The notes below the pieces were generated by a model, which was not told the DNA's origin, did no database searches, and saw only the letters and a list, made by a program, of their open reading frames with translations. From NCBI RefSeq assembly GCF_003013475.1, contig NZ_PXZO01000001.1, positions 124,001 through 188,000 on the forward strand: a DNA stretch of 64,000 nucleotides, read 5' to 3'. Of this stretch, positions 1 to 8,462 are shown in pieces. Origin of the DNA: Brevibacillus porteri. GTDB taxonomy: Bacteria; Bacillota; Bacilli; Brevibacillales; Brevibacillaceae. The translations under genes were made by a program, and so were the position numbers. The stretch's first letter is position 1. Every line of letters starts with the position of its first letter.

Positions 1-883
1 TGGCAAGACTGCGGCTATAGATTTTTCCCACGGCAATGACCGGAATGCTGACATGTTGTTTGATCGCAGCTGCATGAGGCAGCTGATAAGCCGTATAGAC
101 GTCACTAGGCTGGATCGGGAGCAGCCCCCCTGTCGAGACATCGATCGCATCCAATTCGGACTCAATCGGCTTTAGCATTTGCACCCAGTCTACTGGGGTT
201 AGACCGCCTCGGACAAAATCTGTGGCAGAAACACGGATGATAACTGGATATTCCCGTCCCACTTCGGCTCGAATCGCCAGAAGTACGTCTTTCAAAAATC
301 GTACCCTGTTCTCGGAAGTACCACCATAGGCATCCGTCCGCGTGTTGGACAAAGGCGATAAAAATTGGTGAAGCAAAAAGCCGTGCGCCGCGTGAAGTTC
401 AATGCCATCAAAGCCTGCTTCGACGCTTCTCTTTGCCGCCAAACGGTATTCTTCGACGATGCTCTTTATTTCGGCAAGAGACAGCGACTTAGGGGTCCCG
501 TAGTAATCATCGTACGCAATAGCACTTGGAGCGACCAATTGCTTCGTTACATCAGGCGAAGCCTTCCTTCCGCCATGCGACAACTGGAGGAAGATCGGGG
601 TGTGCTCTGCGTGAACAGCTTCTGTTATTTTGCGCAAAGGCTCCACATGTTGGTCGGTAAAAATGCCGATGTCGTTGAGAAACAGTCTGCCGTTGGCTGA
701 GACGGCGGTCGATTCCACAATCACCAGGGACACATGCTTGGCCCTACGGCTGTAAAATTCGATATGATGGTCCGTGGCAAAACCTTCAGGAGTTCCCCGA
801 TACTGCTGCATGGGCGACATGATGAGCCGGTTTTTTAAGCGCAAGTTGCCAATGTTTATGGGTTCGTTTACGGTAAATGTCAT
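1..883 (-). CDS. NADH:flavin oxidoreductase, Old Yellow Enzyme family (partial, runs off window)
   Basis: The minus-strand frame is open from an ATG at 883 to the window edge, giving about 294 residues without the C-terminus. The start is preceded by AGAGGAG. The TIM-barrel FMN-binding order of the Old Yellow Enzyme family is visible: an N-terminal NRLIMSPMQQY segment, QLSHGGRKA near residue 100, then ELHAAHGFLLHQFLSP followed by N-R-D-YGG. Such enzymes reduce enoate or nitro compounds with NAD(P)H; the substrate here is unknown. It is divergent from the Lrp-type regulator at 1032, about 150 bases away, so that regulator may control it (inference). A YqjM/NamA-like role is possible but not proven. 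Confidence 0.88.
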   Translation of the reverse strand, partial: MTFTVNEPINIGNLRLKNRLIMSPMQQYRGTPEGFATDHHIEFYSRRAKHVSLVIVESTAVSANGRLFLNDIGIFTDQHVEPLRKITEAVHAEHTPIFLQLSHGGRKASPDVTKQLVAPSAIAYDDYYGTPKSLSLAEIKSIVEEYRLAAKRSVEAGFDGIELHAAHGFLLHQFLSPLSNTRTDAYGGTSENRVRFLKDVLLAIRAEVGREYPVIIRVSATDFVRGGLTPVDWVQMLKPIESELDAIDVSTGGLLPIQPSDVYTAYQLPHAAAIKQHVSIPVIAVGKIYSRSLA

Positions 884-1031
884 GTTCTCATTCTCCTCTT
901 CTGTTTATGAGTGACATTTTATGGGAGATGACTTACAATTTACATAAGTTTTTGAAGGTATTTCAAGTCATATACCTTACATTCTTATTTGTTTTCGATA
1001 TTTCAGTTTTGAAAAATGAGGTGCTGTGTGG

Positions 1032-1466
1032 ATGGACCAAATCGATCATAAAATTTTGACAGTGCTTCACGATCATGCCCGGATTCCCATTTCCGAGTTG
1101 AGCCGTATGATTGCGATGTCGCAGCCAGCTGTAACGGAAAGAGTGCGAAAGTTGGAGGAGCAAGGCGTCATAACCGCTTATCGGACGGAGCTTTCTCCCC
1201 AGAAGCTCGGCAAGCACACGACTGCATTTGTACTGTTTAAAACGAGTGTGTGTAAGGATTTCATTGCATTCTGCGAACGAGCACCTGAGATTGTCGATCT
1301 CTACAGGATCAGTGGGGAGTACAATTATTTGATGAAGGTGCTGACTGAGACGACCGAGTCACTGGCTGCCTTTTTGGATACATGCCACGTTTACGGATTT
1401 TCAACGCCTTTAATTGTTCTCTCGAAGCCATTCGAGAATAAAAGTTTGGTTCCAAGTACGGAGTAA
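1032..1466 (+). CDS. Lrp/AsnC family transcriptional regulator
   Basis: The protein has about 144 residues. An N-terminal winged helix begins DQIDHKILTVLHDHARIPIS and contains the recognition segment SQPAVTERVRKLEE. A C-terminal RAM/AsnC effector domain follows, containing SGEYNYLMKV. This is the usual size and order for Lrp/AsnC regulators, which sense amino acids or small metabolites. An in-frame GTG lies at 1026, but the GAGGTG motif at 1018-1023 is spaced eight bases from ATG 1032, so I prefer that start. It is divergent from the flavin oxidoreductase and 24 bases ahead of the SRPBCC gene, so local control of both is plausible. Confidence 0.9.
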   Translation: MDQIDHKILTVLHDHARIPISELSRMIAMSQPAVTERVRKLEEQGVITAYRTELSPQKLGKHTTAFVLFKTSVCKDFIAFCERAPEIVDLYRISGEYNYLMKVLTETTESLAAFLDTCHVYGFSTPLIVLSKPFENKSLVPSTE

Positions 1467-1490
1467 AGAACGATTAGCGAGGTGTTAACG

Positions 1491-1937
1491 ATGAAGAATC
1501 AAAATACCGAATCACGCAAAATTGTTGGTCAAACAGCATCGACAGGCTTCCAAGTAGGTGTACGCAGGACGATGCCCATTACCCCAGAGCAGGCATGGGC
1601 GTTTTTAACCTCGTCCGAAGGGGTGAGATTATGGCTTGGTCATGTATCGAACCTTACCTTTAGGGAGGGGGAGACCTTTATTTCCAGCGAAGGAATATCG
1701 GGTCAGTTTCGTGTTGTAAAGCCGCTCCGGCAGTTTCGTTTAAAGTGGTCGATGAAGGATTGGGAAAAGCCGTCCACCCTGCAAATCCGGCTGCTATCCG
1801 ACAAGGCTGACCGAACGACAATTAGTTTTCATCAAGAGAATTTGGATCATGAGAATACACGAGAGCAAATGAAGCTTCATTGGGAAGAAGTTCTGAATGA
1901 AATCAGGCAAAAGGTCTCTATTTTGGAGAGGGAATAA
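1491..1937 (+). CDS. SRPBCC (AHSA1-like) domain protein
   Basis: This protein of about 148 residues has the START/SRPBCC pattern: RTMPITPEQAWAFLTSSEG near the N-terminus, then WLG and a late tryptophan helix (MKLHWEEVLNEIRQKV). Members bind hydrophobic ligands in a helix-grip fold; the AHSA1 branch is common in Bacillota with unknown ligands. An in-frame GTG at 1482 lies inside the ribosome binding site GAGGTG (1479-1484), so ATG 1491 with six-base spacing is the start. It probably shares a transcript with the Lrp-type gene 24 bases upstream. Confidence 0.8.
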   Translation: MKNQNTESRKIVGQTASTGFQVGVRRTMPITPEQAWAFLTSSEGVRLWLGHVSNLTFREGETFISSEGISGQFRVVKPLRQFRLKWSMKDWEKPSTLQIRLLSDKADRTTISFHQENLDHENTREQMKLHWEEVLNEIRQKVSILERE

Positions 1938-1990
1938 AAACTTTTGAATAGACGCTGACGTCCATTGTTGAAGCGGTCAGGGCAGCAGCA

Positions 1991-2866
1991 TCAGCCGTCC
2001 GGTGCGGCGTACTTCCTTACGTCTGGCTCGAATGTCGCTCCATTGGACGAGTCCAGCTCCAAGTGGGTGGTTCCGCGATCGTCGGTCAGCACGAGTATGT
2101 GCGAGCCGACGACGGGGACGCGGTCGGCGCTGGTGCGCATGTGCGCTGAGATGACACGAGGAGCACCGTCGACAATGTAACCTACCTCGACCGTGAACAT
2201 CGGGAGATCGAAGAGCCAGCGGTTCGCGAAGCTCACGTCAGTCAGCGTCCCGGTGAATGACGAGCCCTCCACGCGGAGGCGAGCGATGTCCGTCTGACGC
2301 CGCCGGGCGTGGGCGATCGACCCGGGCAACCGCAGGAGCGCGATGGCGGCCCAGAGGGCGAAGCCGGCTCCGACGACGGCGCCGAGCTCTGGTGGGATCG
2401 TCTGCGACGTTGCGATGGCCTCGAGGTCGAATGGTCGCGACGGATCGCTTGTCAGCGTCCAGAGTAGGAGGACTCCCGCGTCTGCGACGAGTCCTCCTGA
2501 GACTGCGAGCGACACGAACAAGCCGGCGACCCTGGTCTGTCCGAACTGCTCGACCGCTCGCGAGTACACTCCGCCGGTCGCACCGATCGCGAAGAACAAC
2601 AGCACCACGGCGACGCCCACCGTGACCGGATGACCGAGGAACATGCTGATCGCCGGTGTTGGCGCCAGGCCGAGCAGGGCACCGAACGGCACGGAGCCTG
2701 TCAGCGCCCACAGTACAGCGGCTGCGAGCAGCCACGGCAGCAACGGAGCCGCGCGTCCGACGCGACGTCCCGGCAGGAGCATAGTCATCCGTCCGTCCTT
2801 GTCCGTGGTGGAGAACAGCGGCAGCGTCTCGATGTGCTCCTGCTGACCCTCCGTAGCATCCCTCAT
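1991..2866 (-). CDS. GC-rich predicted membrane protein of actinobacterial character
   Basis: The protein has about 291 residues with four hydrophobic spans in the N-terminal two thirds (around LLPWLLAAAVLWAL, VGVAVVLLFFAIGATGG, LFVSLAVSGGLVADAGVLL and GAVVGAGFALWAAIALL). A soluble C-terminal domain follows, rich in V, D and R. ATG 2866 is spaced eight bases from GGGAGGG, while an upstream ATG at 2872 is too close. Codons end almost always in G or C, unlike both neighbours, and the style (APDG terminus, many A/V/R) is that of high-GC Actinobacteria. I recognise no family. It is either a transferred gene or foreign sequence joined into the assembly; the right edge interrupts another gene. Confidence 0.6.
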   Translation of the reverse strand: MRDATEGQQEHIETLPLFSTTDKDGRMTMLLPGRRVGRAAPLLPWLLAAAVLWALTGSVPFGALLGLAPTPAISMFLGHPVTVGVAVVLLFFAIGATGGVYSRAVEQFGQTRVAGLFVSLAVSGGLVADAGVLLLWTLTSDPSRPFDLEAIATSQTIPPELGAVVGAGFALWAAIALLRLPGSIAHARRRQTDIARLRVEGSSFTGTLTDVSFANRWLFDLPMFTVEVGYIVDGAPRVISAHMRTSADRVPVVGSHILVLTDDRGTTHLELDSSNGATFEPDVRKYAAPDG

Positions 2867-2942
2867 CGGCATGGCCCTCCCGAGGAAGATTCTCGCACCT
2901 CGAACGGCGGAGGGGGAGTCCCCAAGGCACGGCCGGGTCGAT

Positions 2943-3099
2943 CAACTATAGAATGGAGGAGTTGCTTCCCTTTCTGTATTTCTTCTTCATGAATACTGTA
3001 TTTGGGTACATCATTTGAAGATCTAGATATCAAGTATCCCTTTTCCATTAATCTGTCATATGTTATTTGTTCGTATTGACGTCGATTATAGTTAGCCAT
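2943..3099 (-). pseudogene. Truncated small ORF broken by the GC-rich block
   Basis: A native-looking minus-strand gene starts at ATG 3099 behind a strong GGAGGTG motif, spaced eight bases. It encodes about 52 residues starting MANYNRRQYEQITYDRLMEK and ending near HSIVD. At about 2942 the reading frame passes into the GC-rich block (RPGRALGTPPPP...) and terminates at 2863, so the native C-terminus is missing. I do not recognise the family. The abrupt shift in base composition within one frame is direct evidence that the block was joined here. Confidence 0.55.
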
Positions 3100-3770
3100 A
3101 CACAGCTTCACCTCCATAATTTTTGTCCACTGTAAATGCCCCCGTGTGTCAAAGCCGCCGATCGATGATACCTGCTTTCATTTTTGTTTGGTGTAAGGAA
3201 CAATCCAATCCCCATGAAAGTCGTAAATCACTTGAGGTATATTCAAAGCTGGGATCACTGATGCGCAGTTTGTGTATAACAAGGTTATCAATAAGTTTCT
3301 CTTATCATCTTCTGTTACTTTGCAGGTAGTGTCAGCGACGCTGGTACAAGCTAACGGGTAGTTTAAGATCAAGCGCGGAGAGCCGTATCACAATTGATGG
3401 TACACACAATCAGAAAAGAAATAGTGTTTGATAGTAGTTATATCAGCAGATTAAGACGATAGTGATAGTAGTCCGGCGGATAAAGGCTATAAAATAAAGC
3501 CTTTATTCGCCGCTGTTTTGTTGAACTAACGTTCTCCGTTAACTGTCTTTCCTCAAAGAAGTGTTGATCACCTGGGTACAAAAAAAGATCGGCATGATCG
3601 GTCGATGCCGCGAGCTCAAGTGCCGCCTCAAGACCCGTACATTCGGAAGTTCGTCAGTTCCTGATTTAAACATTCTCAAGCTGTAGTTTTCTAGCAGATT
3701 GGGTTATTGAATTTTTATTACACCAACGTTATATTCCATATATGAAATACTCAAGATAAGGAGTCTCTCT
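3100..3770. other. Gene-poor stretch with decayed sequence
   Basis: No convincing gene is visible. A minus-strand frame at 3178-3372 (64 residues, containing NIPQVIYDFHGDWIV) has no ribosome binding site and no family I recognise. It may be the tail of a gene that once preceded the truncated ORF at 3099. An AAGCTAACGGGTAGTTTAA motif at 3348-3366 resembles short repeats that recur near the island at 33-36 kb. A hairpin sits at 3474-3512. Confidence 0.4.
3474..3512. terminator. Strong 15-bp hairpin, probable terminator or element end
   Basis: Arms at 3474-3488 and 3498-3512 pair over 15 bases with a single G/T mismatch and a nine-base loop. The right side continues CTGTTTTG, so it may terminate plus-strand transcripts. 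No gene directly upstream explains it, so it could be a remnant of a lost element. Confidence 0.5.
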
Positions 3771-4343
3771 ATGCATACATTATCGAATGTCGAATTCATG
3801 CTCCTGCAAATGATCGCGGAACATCGTCAAGCTTCCGGATACGATATTATGAAGTTAGTCGAGCAGCGAGGTTATAAAGAATGGGCGAATATCGGTACAA
3901 CTTCGATTTATGCAGGATTGAAGAAACTTAGCGATAAAGGATGGATCTCACCTGAGACATCCGACGAGAAATCAGGCAAGGGGCCAACGCCTACCCGGTT
4001 TGCCCTCACCGAAGTGGGTATACGTAAGCTGAGAAATGAAATTCTTGATAGTCTGTCGTCTACAAGGGAACGTGACAACCGCTTCGATCTCGGTTTGGCC
4101 GCTTTGCCCCATATCGGGAAGGAAGAGGCCGTCATTGCTTTACGGAAACGACTGGATTTTCTTGAACAAGCCTCGATAAAAATAAGACAGAAGTACGAAT
4201 CACAAGGCGGAGCTAGCTTGCCGCTGAACGTAAGGGCGTTGTTCTTGCATCCATTCAGCTTAATCGAGAGCGAGCAAGTGTTCGTTAGCCGTTTAATACA
4301 TGAATTATTGGAGGAGGCAAGTAGACATGGGCAAATTTATTGA
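3771..4343 (+). CDS. PadR family transcriptional regulator
   Basis: This 190-residue protein starts MHTLSNVEFMLLQMIAEH, with the PadR winged-helix signature SGYDIMKL, then SIYAGLKKLSDKGWI and TPTRFALTEVG. A C-terminal helical dimerisation region follows. The start ATG 3771 is preceded by AAGGAG. Its last 17 bases overlap the start of the BtrH-like gene, whose ribosome binding site lies inside this gene, so the two are probably translationally coupled. PadR proteins usually repress a neighbouring stress or detoxification gene; the partner here is the likely target (inference). Confidence 0.9.
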   Translation: MHTLSNVEFMLLQMIAEHRQASGYDIMKLVEQRGYKEWANIGTTSIYAGLKKLSDKGWISPETSDEKSGKGPTPTRFALTEVGIRKLRNEILDSLSSTRERDNRFDLGLAALPHIGKEEAVIALRKRLDFLEQASIKIRQKYESQGGASLPLNVRALFLHPFSLIESEQVFVSRLIHELLEEASRHGQIY

Positions 4344-5307
4344 AGGTTTCATTCCTTATCAAGGCGAACATTGCGAAACAACCGCCATGGGCAATTTAAT
4401 GCAATATGCGGGAGTTCGCTTGTCTGAGCCGATGTTGTTCGGACTCGGACAAGGGCTTGGATTCATATACTGGGATTCGAAGGGAATGGACTTCCCCTTC
4501 ATCGGAGGAAGGGTAAAACCGGATAAACTGACCGCTTATCTCGCCGAACGACTCGGCTTGAACGTCAGATATCAAGAAACCTCGTCCGTCAATAAGGCGT
4601 GGCAGAACGTCCGAAGCAGCATCGAACACGGCATTCCGGTTGGGCTTAAATTAGATGCCTATTACTTGGATTATTTTAAAAACAAAGTGCACTTCGCCGG
4701 TCACTATGCGGTACTTTACGGTATAGATGACGAATACGCCTACATGGCGGACACCAGACAACAGGGGGGACTTGTGAAGACGCGTTTGACAAGCTTGGCC
4801 GCTGCCAGAAATGCAAAGGGACCCATGAGCTCCCGGAATCGTTCCTTTACGATCGAGCCAAACGACGCATTGCTTCCGCTTGTTCCTGCTATACGCGAAT
4901 CCTTGACCATGAATGCGCATGACTATCTGAACCCGACTATTCGGAATATTGGTAATAAAGGAATTGTTAAAATGAGCAATGAAATCTTGAAGTGGCCTTC
5001 TCGCAGCAACAATTTCGAACATGATTTATGTCTTACCGCGACGCTAATGGAGCGGGCGGGAACCGGCGGCGCTTTATTTCGGAATCTGTATAGGGATTAT
5101 TTGAGAGATTGTGCTGATCGGCTGGAGGACCCGAGGATCGAACAAGCCCACTGTATGTTTACAGAGATCGCTCCCATGTGGGTTAGTGTCTCTGCTTCAA
5201 TCGACCATGCAGGAAGAACAGGTGAGCACCAAGAGCTCGTGCATGCGTCTAAGCTGTTGCTCGAGATTGCGGATAAAGAACGCGCAGCCATGGAGCTATT
5301 GTTGTGA
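4327..5307 (+). CDS. BtrH N-terminal domain (DUF4872-type) protein
   Basis: This protein of 326 residues starts at ATG 4327 behind GGAGGAGG, inside the PadR gene. The first half resembles the BtrH_N family: FIPYQGEHCETTAMGNLMQY with a candidate nucleophilic Cys, an FGLGQGLGF loop, IPVGLKLDAYYLDYF, then HFAGHYAVLYGIDDEYAYMADT with His and Asp. This is a papain-like order of Cys, His and Asp. BtrH moves an acyl side chain from a carrier protein onto an aminoglycoside in butirosin synthesis, but no other antibiotic genes or carrier protein are nearby. An isolated acyltransferase or peptidase-like role is more likely. Substrate unknown. Confidence 0.72.
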   Translation: MGKFIEGFIPYQGEHCETTAMGNLMQYAGVRLSEPMLFGLGQGLGFIYWDSKGMDFPFIGGRVKPDKLTAYLAERLGLNVRYQETSSVNKAWQNVRSSIEHGIPVGLKLDAYYLDYFKNKVHFAGHYAVLYGIDDEYAYMADTRQQGGLVKTRLTSLAAARNAKGPMSSRNRSFTIEPNDALLPLVPAIRESLTMNAHDYLNPTIRNIGNKGIVKMSNEILKWPSRSNNFEHDLCLTATLMERAGTGGALFRNLYRDYLRDCADRLEDPRIEQAHCMFTEIAPMWVSVSASIDHAGRTGEHQELVHASKLLLEIADKERAAMELLL

Positions 5308-5391
5308 TAGCCTTACACTTACATGGAACGGAATCATTCCTTTCGGCACGCATGCTTTAACAGTGTCAGCTTAAGCACCTCACACGGATTT

Positions 5392-5597
5392 TATTCTTGT
5401 GCATAACCATCCCTGCCCCACATTTCGGACACCTAACAACACCAGCTAGAAAGTAATTCCCACTATGAGATTTCATTGCTGTAAAAGAGTTCTTGTGCAG
5501 GTCATTTATTGCTTGGACTTTCTCCCATAATTCTATTGAAATAATTTCTGGGTGTTTGCCGTTTCTTTCAGGCATTTCTTCAAATGTGCCCTTTTAC
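5392..5597 (-). pseudogene. Serine recombinase middle fragment (inverted piece)
   Basis: The minus strand encodes KGTFEEMPERNGKHPEIIS, then ELWEKVQAINDLHKNS, then LAGVVRCPKCGAGMVMHKNK. This is the recombinase domain followed by the first half of the zinc-ribbon of large serine recombinases. It ends at a stop right after the first CPKC pair, and a stop lies just upstream of the fragment. The second half of the same zinc-ribbon lies next to it on the plus strand, so this piece has been inverted relative to its own gene. No catalytic N-terminal domain is present. Confidence 0.65.
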
Positions 5598-5886
5598 CGA
5601 AGATACTATATGTGCCAGGCATACCACCAAAAAGGTAGGTCAGAATATTCCTCAAATTTAATTAGGGCTGACTGGATTGAACAAGAGGTTTTGCATGTGT
5701 TAAGGGAATCTGTTAACAGCATGGATTTGGTTGATGAAGCTGAATAAGATTGAGGAAGATGTTTCACAGGACAAGCAACCAGTAGAACTACGTTATAATG
5801 AATTGAAGTTACAGGTGGAAAACAAAACGAAACAAATTGATTCGTTAGACGAAAGGTATACCATAAGTGACGGCAAAAAATCGTAA
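5592..5886 (+). pseudogene. Serine recombinase C-terminal fragment, frameshifted
   Basis: The plus strand resumes the zinc-ribbon region (FYRRYYMCQAYHQKG, then SSNLIRADWIEQEVLHVLRES) and stops at 5747. A second frame from about 5742 carries the charged coiled-coil tail (NKIEEDVSQDKQPVELRYNE...) to a stop at 5886, so at least one frameshift separates them. With the opposite-strand fragment at 5392-5597 this makes a decayed large serine recombinase, the kind carried by prophages and integrative elements. No attachment sites could be identified. Confidence 0.65.
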
Positions 5887-6058
5887 AAGGGTGAACGACC
5901 TCTATAGCGTTCTCCCTTTTGCTATTGATATAAAGGAACGGACTAAGGATTGAGCTTTAGCCGATCTCAGGGAGAGGTATATAGTTTCAACAAGATTTTC
6001 CATTTTCATAGTATGATTATGTTGAGAAAAGACGGAACACGCGAAAAGGCGGGAGACA

Positions 6059-7732
6059 ATGAACGAATTGCAGAAAGAAGCGCTGGGAGAGATGAAAACG
6101 GCCATTCATAAATGGTTTGACGAACAGGAGAATCGAAAGGACGCAGAGGAAGTGGTCTTACGCACCACGCTGCAAGTAGGCATTTTTAACTTTGTCATGC
6201 TGGATTATCGGCCGGGCAGGACTAGGGTTGACAGTTCGAAATCTGTGGGGAGTGCCGCAGGCAAAAAGTCGATGAAAGCTTCACCCTTTACGCGGGAGCA
6301 GATATTGCATGAGGTTCAGCCCCTGCTGGCGGAAATCGTAAGGGAGAGGCTGGACAAGCTGGAAACGTCGCCGTTGATCAACTACCGTTTTACCTTCCAA
6401 GGAACCTTCGCAACGATGGACGGGCTGGTGGAATTAACGGTGCTGGAAACTGAATATGAAGAGAAAAAGCGGCAGCTTCTGGAGCGAATTCAGTCCTATA
6501 TGGAGGAAAAGCTGGAGAACGGCTCTCACCCGACAAACAGGCTGGAAACCTTCTTTTTGGCGCGTCATCTGTTGGATCCGCATTTGTTCCCTGAACCGGA
6601 AGCCGCAAAGACGATAGCTTTATTTGACCGGATTCAGGAGTTGAATAAAGAACAGGTTGAGGCTCTCGCGGAGCATCGAAGAGATATCATTAGGGCTTTG
6701 ACCGACTGGGCCGAGAATGTATTTTTGCCTCATTACTATGACGTCACCTGTTCCGAATACAGGACCAATGAGTATATGATCAAGCCGGATGCTGTTTTTG
6801 AGAATAAGGATGAGCCGAATCAGCCTATCGACCTTCTGTTGTACGGAGCGGTGATGATTATTCGTTACGAGCCGGACTTCAACAAATTCATGGGCCAGAC
6901 TTTTCTGGAGCTGGCGAAGCAGCTTGGTAGCGGTAAAGCCGCGCGTATGCTGAAGGAGGGCAGCGACAGCTTCTCGCAAGAAGACGTCCATATGCGTCAT
7001 GAATTGGTCGAATGTAAGGCTAACGATGTTTTTTCCCTCTTCACAATCGTTATTCGCAAGGAAGAAGCCGGGGCGTACGAGCGGGCGATTTCGTTTATTC
7101 TCTCCCTGCTCCGAAAGGACTTCCCGAAAAGCTATAAAATCAAGTTAAAATCTAGCGTGAGAGAGAATTTACCCATCAAGGGGCTAGCCAAATCGGACAC
7201 GCACCGATTTTTTGCGAATGCTCTGGCTTATTCCGAGCTACATCCTTTATTGGAGGAATACGCTCGAGAGGCGATGAAAGAGTATGAATGGTACGAGGAT
7301 ACGGAAAGCGAAAGAAGCGTAATGCCGGGCAGTTATGCTGTGTTCGGGCTGGGGCTTTCGTCCGAGCGGTATTTTCCGCTTGTTGAAGCTTACATGGACT
7401 TTGTGGATGATGAGCATCAGCTGGTGCATGACAAGTTCACAGTCGTTTTTGCCGAAACCTATGGCATAACGGAACGCTCGACTCCGACCTTGATCGCCTG
7501 CCTTCTGCGCTCCCATGATTCGCTAAAGCTGAAGATTCAGCCGGAGCTGGAAAGCGAAGACAAGCTGTCGCTATTCGTAAAGCAAATAGAGACTCTGTCG
7601 GATGATGAGGCAGAGCGGGTACTGTACCCGATCTGGGGCAAGGCGGAGAAGCTGGCTGCATTGGCTCGAAAGGCGCGGGGAACGCGCAGGGAGCTAATCA
7701 TTCGTCTGCTAAAGGCGGCGGGTATAGCCTGA
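6059..7732 (+). CDS. Large hypothetical protein (possibly DUF6138 family)
   Basis: The protein has 557 residues and no signal peptide or membrane span; it is helical and charged, starting MNELQKEALGEMKTAIHKW. The start ATG 6059 follows GCGGGAGACA. By memory it resembles DUF6138-type proteins of Bacillus and Paenibacillus, which have no known function, but I could not confirm this. It lies 78 bases ahead of an Imm68-like gene in the same direction, a pairing that suggests a contact-dependent toxin immunity setting or a stand-alone orphan pair. No toxin gene is visible nearby. Downstream of the recombinase remnant, it may be part of an acquired segment. Confidence 0.6.
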   Translation: MNELQKEALGEMKTAIHKWFDEQENRKDAEEVVLRTTLQVGIFNFVMLDYRPGRTRVDSSKSVGSAAGKKSMKASPFTREQILHEVQPLLAEIVRERLDKLETSPLINYRFTFQGTFATMDGLVELTVLETEYEEKKRQLLERIQSYMEEKLENGSHPTNRLETFFLARHLLDPHLFPEPEAAKTIALFDRIQELNKEQVEALAEHRRDIIRALTDWAENVFLPHYYDVTCSEYRTNEYMIKPDAVFENKDEPNQPIDLLLYGAVMIIRYEPDFNKFMGQTFLELAKQLGSGKAARMLKEGSDSFSQEDVHMRHELVECKANDVFSLFTIVIRKEEAGAYERAISFILSLLRKDFPKSYKIKLKSSVRENLPIKGLAKSDTHRFFANALAYSELHPLLEEYAREAMKEYEWYEDTESERSVMPGSYAVFGLGLSSERYFPLVEAYMDFVDDEHQLVHDKFTVVFAETYGITERSTPTLIACLLRSHDSLKLKIQPELESEDKLSLFVKQIETLSDDEAERVLYPIWGKAEKLAALARKARGTRRELIIRLLKAAGIA

Positions 7733-7810
7733 TGGTGGCTCGGTGAAAGCGGCATTGATACGTAGGCTTAATGGATAATTACAATGCATAAAAGAAAGTG
7801 GGAGAAGAAC

Positions 7811-8299
7811 ATGTACATAAGCAAATGGTGGGGAGATTTAATTGGCGGTTCCGATGATTCACTGGCATTGATAGACTATTTGGAACAATTGGACGCAACG
7901 GATGTGACGCTCAATCAGATTTTAAAGGACTTGGGTCTGGATGTTCTGCTTTCCGAGGGAGACTTGAAAAACGGCGGAAGTATTGGATTTGATATAAAAA
8001 ATGCTAACGGCACGTTTCGAGCAGAACTTGATATGGCCTGCTCAGCTCTAATCGATCTTTCAGCCATTGTGTTGGAGTCTCAAAAATCAGGCTATGTCGA
8101 TTTGCATGATTTGGATGAGGATAGGCAGCCGTGCAAACTTTATATAGATGCCTCTGAAGAAAAAAGGAACCTGCTTCGGGATGAATTGTACAAGTTTTCC
8201 CGTAATCCGCTGGCTTACGAATTAGCCGAGCTTGTTCCGGCCGATGATATGAGAGAGCTTGCGGAAAAGGCAAAAATGATCGCAGATGAGCTGGTATAA
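7811..8299 (+). CDS. Imm68-like putative immunity domain protein
   Basis: This acidic protein of 162 residues starts MYISKWWGDLIGGSDDSL. That N-terminus recalls the Imm68 immunity family of polymorphic toxin systems (recognised from memory, not searched). ATG 7811 is preceded by GGGAGAAG at about six bases, while the earlier in-frame ATG at 7784 has no ribosome binding site. The second half is helical with ELAELVPADDMRELAEKAK. It follows the 557-residue protein and probably shares its transcript. If the family call is right it would neutralise a secreted toxin in the cytoplasm, but no cognate toxin is in the window. Confidence 0.6.
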   Translation: MYISKWWGDLIGGSDDSLALIDYLEQLDATDVTLNQILKDLGLDVLLSEGDLKNGGSIGFDIKNANGTFRAELDMACSALIDLSAIVLESQKSGYVDLHDLDEDRQPCKLYIDASEEKRNLLRDELYKFSRNPLAYELAELVPADDMRELAEKAKMIADELV

Positions 8300-8432
8300 G
8301 TTGCATCGTTTGTGATAACGATCCTTTGAATATGGTGATGGGTCATTACAAATAAAGATGGTTGGCGTTTAAGTTTGCCAGGCAGAACACTAAGCTGGCG
8401 AGGACCATTAGAATATTAATGGAAGACGGAAG

Positions 8433-8462
8433 AAAGGGGCTGGTTGTGCCAGCCCCTCTTTC
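8433..8462. terminator. Terminator hairpin between converging genes
   Basis: A GGGGCTGG / CCAGCCCC stem with a short TTGTG loop is flanked by AAA on the left and CTCTTTC on the right. It can serve both the plus-strand gene ending at 8299 and the minus-strand gene ending at 8461. Confidence 0.75.

Noticed and set aside
2238-2992. Several long open frames on both strands inside the GC-rich block
   Set aside because: High GC content lowers stop frequency in all frames. Only the frame ending at 1991 has a membrane-protein pattern and a ribosome binding site.
3379-3400. GGAGAGCCGTATC motif resembling the end of a group II intron
   Set aside because: No complementary arm of a domain V hairpin and no intron-encoded protein could be found, so the match is too short.
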